A stretch of 5,594 bases of DNA from Pseudanabaena sp. UBA1465 (lineage in GTDB: Bacteria; Cyanobacteriota; Cyanobacteriia; Pseudanabaenales; Pseudanabaenaceae), in assembly GCA_002325645.1 (NCBI GenBank), contig DCSN01000008.1, positions 1-5,594 on the forward strand, written 5' to 3'. Shown here in pieces: positions 1 through 5,513 of the stretch. The translations under genes and the position numbers were made by a program. Below the pieces are notes generated by a model. It did no database searches. It had not been told where the DNA came from and was given only the letters and a program-made list of their open reading frames with translations. Numbering within the stretch: position 1 is the stretch's first letter; the number at the start of each line of letters is the position of its first letter.

Positions 1-61
1 GTCAGTTAAGACTTAGGCTGGTCGGCACGGCTCCAAGCTTTAGGCTCGAAGCCCCGTCACT
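1..61. other. Non-coding tail downstream of the hybrid CheA gene
   Basis: This short stretch follows the stop codon of the minus-strand kinase gene. Plus and minus frames are interrupted early or give unconvincing peptides, so I see no gene. It holds a small imperfect direct repeat: GGCTCCAAGC at 29-38 and GGCTCGAAGC at 43-52, each next to a TTAGGCT-like word (13-19 and 40-46). The sequence is cut by the window edge, so whether the operon continues to the left, for example into cheW or cheY genes, cannot be seen. Confidence 0.5.
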
Positions 62-72
62 TCAGTGCGGGG
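52..72 (-). terminator. Hairpin over the CheA stop codon, possible weak terminator
   Basis: An inverted repeat pairs CCCCG (52-56) with CGGGG (68-72) and CAC (58-60) with GTG (65-67), leaving T57 as a bulge and a four-base loop at 61-64. Read on the minus strand, the stop codon TGA sits in the apical loop. There is no T-run after the stem on the minus strand (it continues CTTCGAGCC), so it does not meet the usual intrinsic-terminator pattern. It may be a 3'-end stabilising hairpin, a weak terminator, or chance. Confidence 0.3.
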
Positions 73-2743
73 TTGCTGACAGATTGATTAGTGAGCCAAC
101 TTTATTTACTAATTCTGAGGTTGAAAAGCCCTTAGTGAGATAGTCAGTCGCGCCGAGACGACTAGTTTCCCTTGACCACTCCTCCGCAAGTCGCGATGAA
201 ATCACCAAAATCGGCATTGTAAAACCTGCTTGACGGCAGCGATCGATTAAGGTGAAACCATCCATACGTGGCATCTCAATATCTGTAATCAATAAAGCTG
301 GTTGAGGATGACGTTGTAACCATTGCCAAGCCTCCATACCATCATCACAGGTTTCAACTTCATAGCCCTGTGGTGATAGGCTGCTTTCAATGCGACGGCG
401 CATTAGAGCCGCATCATCAACTACTAAGATTTGCCGATCGCTAGATACTTCTAAGAAGGATGAACTTGATAGTGAACTCGTAGTAATTGAGTCAATGGAT
501 GATGAGAAGAACGCTTCCACAAAGGAAAGGGCATCGATAACAGGAATCATTTTGCCATCGGGCATTAAACTCATGCCAATTAAGCCGATGGGAGCAACTA
601 GGGGCGATGGAATGGGATTAACCAATAAATCGCTCTGTCCGATTAGGGTATCGGCAATTAGCCAAATGTAATGATCGCCTGATGCTTGCCCCTCTAATAT
701 TTTTGTCCTCACCGCGATCGCCGTTGGCAAAATTGGTCTAGTTTCCGATGAGCCTTGCCAATATTGATAGAGATCGATCGCGGGTACATTACCCTTTTCT
801 TCTTTTATCTCAATGGCATAATCCGAGCGTTCTGTCTTTTGCCAGAGTAAACCCTCAACTAAGGTGGTCGTATAAATCTCTGAAGTAGGAATTGCAAAGA
901 GTCGGTCAACTGCTTGCAACAGCATACAACGTACAAATAAATGCGGTACAGGTAATAGAATTGTAAAGGTAGAACCTTTATTGATTTGAGTGTTAAGGCT
1001 AATCTTCCCATTCATCAGGGCGACTTGACTCGCCACCACATCCATGCCCACTCCCCGACCTGAAATGTCACTAACAGATTTTGCGGAAGTGAAACCCGAT
1101 TGGCAGAGGACGCTGAGTAATCGCTCAGGCGTACTGGTATCGGTGAGTGGCAATCCTTTAGATTGGGCAATTTGACTAATGTGATCGCTGTCTATCCCTT
1201 TACCATCATCATGAATGCTGAGTTCAAACATACTGCCCCGTCGTTGCAGAACCAGTTCGATTCTCCCTTGGCTGGGTTTCCCTAGCTTTTGACGTTGCTC
1301 GGTATCTTCCAGACCATGATCATAGGAATTACGCAATAAATGAAGTAGAACAGGTTCTAAATTCCGTAATGTCCCTGCATCTAGCTCTAGCTGTTCACCA
1401 GTGATGGCTAGGTCAACGATTTTTCCCACGCGAGCCATGAGATCCCGTAGAATCCCTCTTGCTCTAAAAGCTAGACTTTCAAAGGAAACAAGGCGGCTCT
1501 CCTCAATGGTTTGTTGGAGGTTGCGTAAACTGCGATCAAGGGTTTGGATACTCTCCGCAGTTTTTCGCGCTGATTCACCTGTTTCTGAGCCTAGCTCAAT
1601 TAAACGCAAACTAATTTCTAATAAACGGTTAATCGCTGTGTAGCCTTGACGATAGCGCTCCACTTTCAGCCCATCATGTTGTCCCGAAGCATCTAAGAGC
1701 GCATAATCATCTTGAACTTCGCGCAATTGGGTAATGTACTGCACACTGTCTTGAGCAAGGGAAACTAGGGGTAAGAGATTTGAGTATACCGATTGATAAA
1801 AACCTTGGGTAGCACGGGTTGCCATCAGGGTTTCGACGAGATATTGTGATGATTTTTCTAAGCGATCGAGTGGTACTGGGATTTGAATATCCGCAGATGG
1901 GGAAATGGGAACATTAGTATTAACTGATGCTGAGGGTTCATTTTCCCTAGATAAAGAATCCTTACTTAAAGAATCAATTGGCTCTTCATCGGGTATTACA
2001 ATTCCGCCTTGACGGGCGCTGTGCTTGACTTTTTGCAGGAAGGGCATCCACTCAGCACGCCAGATTTCACAATCAGGGCGATCGCATAGTTCTAATCCTT
2101 TTTTCAAGAAATCTTGCCAAGCTGTCGTTAAATTTATTTCTGCACCAATTTCCTGTAATTGAGCAATGGTTTGCTGGGCAATTTCACAGGCTTCTAGAGG
2201 CACTTCCCCCGATTCTGGCAGATCTTCGATCGCCATTTCGAGATCTAAGATCACTAAGTCAAAACCCTGATCGGCAAATTCCTGCTGCACTTGGCGCATT
2301 TCATCCCATTCAGGCAAGTACTTTGACTGAATGCGATCGCGGAGGTTCTGAATGTATTGCACCGCAAAATCAGATTCCCCTAGTTCTTCGGTCTTTTGAC
2401 CGCCCATCTGGACAGTACCGATCAGCAATTCCCCTGCTTCAATTAAAAATTTGGATAATTCTCCATCTGCTAAAGGTGGAGCAATATCGAGGTAGCGGAG
2501 ATCTGATAGTAAGTCTTCTAAGATTGCGGAAACTTGGAGAACAGATTGAAACCCCACCGTCACAGACCCACCTTTAATCGTATGCACACAGCGATATAGC
2601 TGCTGAATATCTTTACGCCAATTAGGAGCATTTAATTGGTTTACCGTCTGGACATATAGCTGCAAATCTTTCTGTGTATCTAATTCAAATAGATTACGCA
2701 GTTCTTCTTGGAGTTGTAAATCATCAAATTCAGAATGTGCCAT
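62..2743 (-). CDS. Hybrid CheA-type histidine kinase with C-terminal receiver (PilL/HmpE-like)
   Basis: A chemotaxis-family histidine kinase of 893 residues. It should autophosphorylate its Hpt histidine using ATP under receptor control and pass the phosphate to a receiver. Domains in order: Hpt at about 5-110, with HTIKGG placing the phospho-acceptor at His54; a helical linker at about 140-285 with no recognisable P2 domain; a dimerisation and coupling region at about 290-450; the ATPase at about 455-600, with N-box LLRNSYDHG (Asn472), G1 box DDGKGID (512-518) and G2 box GRGVGMD (562-568); a CheW-like domain at about 600-745; a serine-rich linker at about 747-769; and a receiver at about 771-890 with Asp776/777, phospho-acceptor Asp821 (TDIEMPRMDG), Ser849/850 and Lys871. 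All key residues are present. This layout matches cyanobacterial PilL/HmpE-type kinases of pilus motility. The start overlaps the receptor stop. The exact pathway is inferred, so I give no gene symbol. Confidence 0.93.
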   Translation of the reverse strand: MAHSEFDDLQLQEELRNLFELDTQKDLQLYVQTVNQLNAPNWRKDIQQLYRCVHTIKGGSVTVGFQSVLQVSAILEDLLSDLRYLDIAPPLADGELSKFLIEAGELLIGTVQMGGQKTEELGESDFAVQYIQNLRDRIQSKYLPEWDEMRQVQQEFADQGFDLVILDLEMAIEDLPESGEVPLEACEIAQQTIAQLQEIGAEINLTTAWQDFLKKGLELCDRPDCEIWRAEWMPFLQKVKHSARQGGIVIPDEEPIDSLSKDSLSRENEPSASVNTNVPISPSADIQIPVPLDRLEKSSQYLVETLMATRATQGFYQSVYSNLLPLVSLAQDSVQYITQLREVQDDYALLDASGQHDGLKVERYRQGYTAINRLLEISLRLIELGSETGESARKTAESIQTLDRSLRNLQQTIEESRLVSFESLAFRARGILRDLMARVGKIVDLAITGEQLELDAGTLRNLEPVLLHLLRNSYDHGLEDTEQRQKLGKPSQGRIELVLQRRGSMFELSIHDDGKGIDSDHISQIAQSKGLPLTDTSTPERLLSVLCQSGFTSAKSVSDISGRGVGMDVVASQVALMNGKISLNTQINKGSTFTILLPVPHLFVRCMLLQAVDRLFAIPTSEIYTTTLVEGLLWQKTERSDYAIEIKEEKGNVPAIDLYQYWQGSSETRPILPTAIAVRTKILEGQASGDHYIWLIADTLIGQSDLLVNPIPSPLVAPIGLIGMSLMPDGKMIPVIDALSFVEAFFSSSIDSITTSSLSSSSFLEVSSDRQILVVDDAALMRRRIESSLSPQGYEVETCDDGMEAWQWLQRHPQPALLITDIEMPRMDGFTLIDRCRQAGFTMPILVISSRLAEEWSRETSRLGATDYLTKGFSTSELVNKVGSLINLSATPH

Positions 2744-2745
2744 TA
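2741..2745 (-). promoter_or_regulatory. TAATG stop-start overlap coupling receptor and kinase
   Basis: On the minus strand the receptor ends in TAA and the kinase starts at ATG, sharing one A. The bases just upstream (ATCTCCATAGCAAAA) contain no Shine-Dalgarno-like GGAG or AGGA, so kinase translation probably depends on ribosomes that finish the receptor and reinitiate. This would keep receptor and kinase amounts linked. The overlap is read directly; coupling is inferred. Confidence 0.7.
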
Positions 2746-4383
2746 TTTTGCTATGGAGATACTCTCAACTTCGATGGAATCCAAATCTTCATTTTCGATA
2801 TCGTCAGATTGAATCATGGGGGGTAAACGGAAAAACTGGACTCTTTCTAGCAATTGCCGCGCTAATTTGCCCATTTTCCCCGATTGATTGCGAGTAAATT
2901 GAGCCTGAGAAGCAGAACGCTCGGCGATCGCTTCAATATCTTGAATTGAGGCTAAGCTAAATTTTACGGCCTCGGCGATCGAGCTAGATGAATCGGTGAC
3001 GGCGACACCAATGTCAGACAATTCTTCGGTAACTGTGGCAATATTGGTGAAGGACTGCTCGGAACTGTCAACGCTTTTTGTAAAGTCTGACACAAGGCTA
3101 TTCACATCGCGCACATCCTGTTCGATACCTGAAACGACCACATCCACAAAGCCCGTGCGTTGTTGTAACACCACTAGCCCCTGATTGGTTTGTGTTGCTA
3201 GAGTATTGACCTGAGAGGCGATCGTCTCAAACTCCTTTGCGACAGATACAAATTGCTGAGGATCTCTTTGTTCTAATGCTCGTACTGCCACCATCGAAGC
3301 ATTGGTTGCCAATACCTGAGTTAGGGATGCTAACCTTTTTTGATCTAACACAAACTGTTTAGCAAGCGCCACGAATTCCCCTAGATTTTTAATCCTCTGT
3401 ACCATCTGTACTGTTGCGGATTGCAGTGACTCAATCGAAGCGGTCAGATAAATAATTTGTTCTTCCCCTTGTCTGACAGCCGATCGCACCCTTTGGACGG
3501 CTCGGTTGGCGGCGATCGCCTGTTGTGACGCATTCTGAGCTAGTTGGTTCACATCCTCAATGCCCAGACGGGCTTGCACAACTAGCGCTTCCTGCTGTTC
3601 TGCATTTTGAGATACGGCGATCGCTAACTGCTCAAGGCGATCGGTACGGAGGGTTACTTGCTGGGCGGTCTGTAGCACGGCGGCAATGACTTCCGCCAAC
3701 TGTTCCGACAGACGATTAAGGGTATCGGCGATTAAACCCGTCGCATGGGGACTCACCTCCGCCTTTGCGGTCAAATCCCCCAGCTCCAGATCTGACACGA
3801 CATCTAACAAGTGGGAAATTTCATCTTGAAAAATATTGTTTTGAACTTCCGCATCCATTTGGACGGCTGATTGAGCTTGCCGATTTTGATTGAGGTTAAT
3901 GATCATTAAATTCAGCACATCAGCCAATTTGCCTATTTCATCGGCGGCTCCTAGTTCTATGAGCTTACTAAAAGTCCCCACCTCAAAATTATTTGCGGCA
4001 TAGCCTCTGGCGATCACCGCCAAATTCCGAATCCGTTTGCTAAGCGTTCCCGCGATGACTAGCCCTGATAGCACACTAACTATTAGGAGGATAAAACCGA
4101 ATCCCAATACGAAGAAGGTGACATTGGCTAGTTGTTGTTGGGCTTCGTTGCTTAAAGTCGGGACAAGGCTAACGTTTAAATACAAAGCCGCGATCGCCAT
4201 GCAAACTAAGGGCAAAGAACTCGCTAGGGCGATCGCGCCCAGAATTTTAGTCTTAATCGGTAGGTTGTTTAACCAATTACTTTGACTAGAAGCTTGTCTG
4301 GATATCGGGGCAGCAGCAACGGCAGCGTTCCTCTTTTTTTTTGCATGCAACTTTTTGCGTGAAAAGGGAGGTTTGTTTGCCAT
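2743..4383 (-). CDS. Methyl-accepting chemotaxis protein, PilJ/HmpD-like, with divergent signalling tip
   Basis: A 546-residue membrane chemoreceptor, first gene of the operon with the hybrid CheA. Residues 1-45 form a basic cytoplasmic tail (RKKLHAKKKR). Two hydrophobic segments lie at about 47-69 and 88-113, leaving only about 18 residues outside, too few for a ligand-binding domain. A HAMP segment follows (about 114-165), then a second HAMP-like stretch (about 185-240), as in PilJ-type receptors. The rest is a long coiled-coil signalling hairpin. Its tip, at about 355-395, reads TNASMVAVRALEQRDPQQF then VAKEFETIASQ. This aligns with the usual QTNLLALNAAIEAARAGE...GFAVVAEEVR pattern but is strongly altered. 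No C-terminal CheR/CheB docking pentapeptide is seen; the C-terminus is acidic. The ATG is supported by an in-frame TAA five codons upstream and by GGAAAG before it. What it senses is unknown; a pilus, light or intracellular signal is possible. Confidence 0.9.
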   Translation of the reverse strand: MANKPPFSRKKLHAKKKRNAAVAAAPISRQASSQSNWLNNLPIKTKILGAIALASSLPLVCMAIAALYLNVSLVPTLSNEAQQQLANVTFFVLGFGFILLIVSVLSGLVIAGTLSKRIRNLAVIARGYAANNFEVGTFSKLIELGAADEIGKLADVLNLMIINLNQNRQAQSAVQMDAEVQNNIFQDEISHLLDVVSDLELGDLTAKAEVSPHATGLIADTLNRLSEQLAEVIAAVLQTAQQVTLRTDRLEQLAIAVSQNAEQQEALVVQARLGIEDVNQLAQNASQQAIAANRAVQRVRSAVRQGEEQIIYLTASIESLQSATVQMVQRIKNLGEFVALAKQFVLDQKRLASLTQVLATNASMVAVRALEQRDPQQFVSVAKEFETIASQVNTLATQTNQGLVVLQQRTGFVDVVVSGIEQDVRDVNSLVSDFTKSVDSSEQSFTNIATVTEELSDIGVAVTDSSSSIAEAVKFSLASIQDIEAIAERSASQAQFTRNQSGKMGKLARQLLERVQFFRLPPMIQSDDIENEDLDSIEVESISIAK

Positions 4384-4385
4384 AT

Positions 4386-4391
4386 CTTTCC
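4386..4391 (-). promoter_or_regulatory. Ribosome binding site of the chemoreceptor gene
   Basis: On the minus strand GGAAAG lies two bases before the ATG at 4383. The GGA core is five bases from the start. Spacing is short and the match partial, but an in-frame TAA just upstream leaves no earlier start in this frame. Confidence 0.45.
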
Positions 4392-4452
4392 ATATTTAAC
4401 TAAGGCGACGGGGAAATCCTTACTCTATCCGTTGACAAGATGAGTATTGGGT

Positions 4453-4480
4453 ATCTTAACAACATACAGCTTACTGTGAA
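4453..4480 (-). promoter_or_regulatory. Candidate sigma-70-type promoter for the chemoreceptor-CheA operon
   Basis: Read on the minus strand, TTCACA (4475-4480, five of six matches to TTGACA) is followed after 16 bases by TAAGAT (4453-4458, four of six to TATAAT). This would put transcription start near 4445, giving a leader of about 60 bases before the receptor ATG. It is the best-spaced pair I found in the divergent region, but it is only a sequence match. Confidence 0.35.
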
Positions 4481-4497
4481 TTAGCTTGAGTGTGCTT

Positions 4498-4510
4498 CGC
4501 CACAATGGCG
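4498..4510. repeat. Small inverted repeat CGCCA-CAA-TGGCG
   Basis: A perfect five-base inverted repeat with a three-base spacer, first of three inverted repeats in a row in the region between the two divergent transcription units. On its own it is short enough to be chance or an operator half-site pair. Its closeness to the other two suggests it is part of a repeat cluster. Confidence 0.4.
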
Positions 4511-4522
4511 CAACAAATCCCC

Positions 4523-4560
4523 AAAAAAGGAGATGTAGCCCCAAGTACAGCATCTCCTTT
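4523..4560 (-). terminator. Hairpin plus T-run, minus-strand terminator-like structure
   Basis: AAAGGAGATG (4526-4535) and CATCTCCTTT (4551-4560) form a perfect ten-base inverted repeat around a 15-base loop. Read on the minus strand, the stem GGAGATG/CATCTCC is followed by six T residues (complement of the A-run 4523-4528), the layout of an intrinsic terminator. On the plus strand only three T follow. It lies upstream of the candidate promoter of the chemotaxis operon, so it could block minus-strand transcripts coming from the mobA side. It may alternatively be a copy of a dispersed repeat. Confidence 0.5.
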
Positions 4561-4574
4561 CTGCGATTTATGTA

Positions 4575-4613
4575 GAATTTTGATGGCGCGGCAAAGCCGC
4601 GCCATCAAAATTC
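4575..4613. repeat. Perfect 18-bp palindrome in the mobA leader
   Basis: GAATTTTGATGGCGCGGC (4575-4592) is followed by AAA and then its exact reverse complement (4596-4613). The central part is very GC-rich (GGCGCGGC/GCCGCGCC), so it would make a very stable hairpin in DNA or RNA. It ends 23 bases before the mobA ATG. No T-run follows on either strand, which argues against a standard intrinsic terminator. A perfect stem this long suggests a REP-like or miniature dispersed repeat. It may also act as an RNA processing, stability or attenuation element if transcribed with mobA. Confidence 0.85.
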
Positions 4614-4636
4614 GGTTCTGTATTTACCTTGGATTT

Positions 4637-5254
4637 ATGAAAATTATCGCGATCGCCCTTGCTGGTGGTAAAAGCTCACGCATGGGCCGGGACAAAGCTT
4701 TATTAAAAATCAAGGGTGAAACCCTCTTGTCTCAAACTAGTCGGATCGCCTTAGCGATCGCCGACTCTTTGTATATAGTGGCGCGGAGTCCAGAGCAATT
4801 GCCGAATCTGGGCAATGACGCTGTAAATAAAATGAATTTTATGCTTGATCAAAAATTTGATGGAGCCTTGGTTGGCTTTTGGCAAGGGATCAACGCGATC
4901 GCCGATCCTGTTGATTGGATTTTATTGCTTGCCTGTGATTTACCAAATCTGCGAGGGGATATTTTAAAAAAATGGGCTAGTCAATTAATCGATTTACCTG
5001 AACAGGCGATCGCCTATTTGCCAAGCTATCAGCAAAATACTCCCCAATCAAATTCCCACTTAAAAAAATGCTGGGAACCTCTTTGTGGTTTTTATCGATG
5101 GCAATGCCGAGATTCACTAAGCGAATTTATCACACAGGGGGGGCGATCGTTTCAAAAATGGCTAGACGATCAAGAAGTGGTAGAAATCCCCAATGTGCCG
5201 ACATCGATGCTGTTTAACTGTAATACCCCAGAAGATTTACGCTCCATTAACTAG
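4637..5254 (+). CDS. mobA: Molybdenum cofactor guanylyltransferase MobA
   Basis: A cytoplasmic nucleotidyltransferase of 205 residues, close to the usual MobA length. It joins GMP from GTP to molybdenum-molybdopterin, making the guanine dinucleotide form used by enzymes such as cyanobacterial nitrate reductase. Motifs: the N-terminal nucleotide-binding signature LAGGKSSRMGRDKALL (residues 8-23), GALVGFWQGI (76-85, where the family usually has GPLAGI), LLLACDLPNL (97-106) with the probable metal-binding Asp101, WEPLCGFYR (146-154) and the C-terminal FNCNTPEDL (193-201). I chose ATG 4637 because the signature begins a few residues later. The frame stays open back to a GTG at 4490, but that extension runs through the two large hairpins and has no family resemblance. 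The Shine-Dalgarno is weak (TTGGA ending three bases before ATG). Four HIP1 octamers lie in the gene. It is divergent from the chemotaxis operon with no functional link evident. The related MocA (cytidylyltransferase) is a less likely alternative. Confidence 0.92.
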   Translation: MKIIAIALAGGKSSRMGRDKALLKIKGETLLSQTSRIALAIADSLYIVARSPEQLPNLGNDAVNKMNFMLDQKFDGALVGFWQGINAIADPVDWILLLACDLPNLRGDILKKWASQLIDLPEQAIAYLPSYQQNTPQSNSHLKKCWEPLCGFYRWQCRDSLSEFITQGGRSFQKWLDDQEVVEIPNVPTSMLFNCNTPEDLRSIN

Positions 5255-5324
5255 CTTAGCGCTGCCCATTTGTAAACATTAGGACTTACGCAAAATCCAA
5301 ATTGCCCTCATTCCCCAACCGCTT
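5255..5324. other. Spacer after mobA with a repeat-like word AGGACTTACGCA
   Basis: This stretch has no convincing gene. It contains AGGACTTACGCAAAA at 5281-5295, a word I recall seeing often in cyanobacterial intergenic DNA near insertion-element or miniature-element ends. No matching inverted end (TGCGTAAGTCC) occurs in the window, so no complete element can be drawn from it. The CCCTCATTCCCCAACC run at 5305-5320 leads into the palindrome that follows. Confidence 0.35.
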
Positions 5325-5384
5325 CTTCCAGAACGGGAGAAGGGGAGTAAGAAAATTTCTTATTCCCCTCTCCTGTTTTGGGAG
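5325..5384 (+). repeat. Long imperfect palindrome after mobA, possible 3'-end structure
   Basis: A 30-base left arm (5325-5354) pairs with a 29-base right arm (5356-5384) with a nearly absent loop. There is one bulged base, and four positions differ from perfect complementarity. All four are G-T oppositions, which become G-U wobbles in plus-strand RNA, the direction of mobA. The left arm can also fold on itself: CTTCTTCC (5322-5329) with GGGAGAAG (5335-5342). The two folds exclude each other. It resembles the CCCTC...GGGAGAAGGGG repeats I recall from cyanobacterial spacers. It may serve as mobA 3'-end or weak terminator structure, since it starts about 70 bases after the stop, but there is no T-run after the stem. 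Confidence 0.7.
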
Positions 5385-5428
5385 CTACGGTGTACACACA
5401 AGTATCTCTGTCTACGTTTGAGGGTTTA
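5385..5428. other. Linker between two palindromes with GTGTACAC
   Basis: Forty-four bases separate the two long palindromes. They contain the eight-base palindrome GTGTACAC (5390-5397) inside CTACGGTGTACACACAAGT. I recall this wording as recurrent in cyanobacterial intergenic DNA, but I cannot assign it to a named element. No gene or promoter is evident. Confidence 0.35.
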
Positions 5429-5512
5429 GATCCCCCCCAGCCCACCTTAAAAAGGGGGGAGAATAAATTAAATTTTCTTCTTCCCCCTTTTTAAGGGGGA
5501 TTGAGGGGGATC
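5429..5512. mobile_element. 84-bp palindromic miniature element, GATCCCCC...GGGGGATC
   Basis: Two 32-base arms (5429-5460 and 5481-5512) are inverted copies matching at 27 of 32 positions around a 20-base AT-rich centre. The outer ends are GATCCCCC and GGGGGATC. Each arm contains its own small hairpin: the right arm perfectly (CCCCCTT 5483-5489 with AAGGGGG 5493-5499), the left arm with one mismatch. This matches the well-known style of cyanobacterial non-coding miniature inverted-repeat elements, which have no coding capacity and would need a transposase elsewhere. No clear target-site duplication flanks it. The left arm has diverged more, suggesting an old insertion. Confidence 0.75.
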
Positions 5513-5513
5513 A

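Larger units (their letters stand above)
714..5013. repeat. HIP1 octamers (GCGATCGC), twelve copies
   Basis: Perfect copies start at 714, 2078, 2333, 2924, 3512, 3617, 4190, 4229, 4649, 4754, 4895 and 5006. All lie within the three main genes and none in the spacers. Six fall between 4190 and 5013. HIP1 is the highly iterated palindrome of many cyanobacterial genomes and is strong evidence for the host group. Several near-copies (for example GCGATCGA) are not counted. Confidence 0.95.

Noticed and set aside
29..60. tRNA fragment suggested by GGCTCGAAGCC resembling a T-arm
   Set aside because: The loop lacks the expected TTC and no acceptor, D-arm or anticodon arm can be paired around it.
390..671. 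Plus-strand reading frame opposite the kinase receiver and CheW-like domains
   Set aside because: It is antisense to a clearly conserved domain region and its product resembles no protein. Similar antisense frames at 1401-1643, 2323-2577, 2996-3184 and 4037-4285 were rejected for the same reason.
478..2080. P2 domain or additional Hpt domain in the kinase linker
   Set aside because: The region at residues 140-285 is helical and low in complexity near its end, but has no second HxxKG motif and no recognisable P2 pattern.
4432..4457. Plus-strand promoter with TTGACA (4432-4437) and TATCTT (4452-4457) for mobA
   Set aside because: The -35 match is perfect but the spacing is only 14 bases and the -10 is poor. 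No better -10 lies at 16-18 bases.
4573..4578. TAGAAT as a -10 element for mobA
   Set aside because: Good hexamer, but no -35 at suitable spacing, and the start would fall inside the large palindrome.
4490..4636. A 49-residue N-terminal extension of MobA starting at GTG 4490
   Set aside because: The extra residues are encoded by the two hairpins, resemble no MobA sequence, and the nucleotide-binding signature begins right after ATG 4637, as is normal for the family.
5281..5402. A complete insertion element bounded by AGGACTTACGCA and GTGTACACACAAGT
   Set aside because: The two ends are not inverted copies of each other, there is no target duplication and no transposase reading frame.
5325..5512. 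CRISPR array
   Set aside because: The two palindromes differ from each other and there are no repeated units with regular unique spacers.
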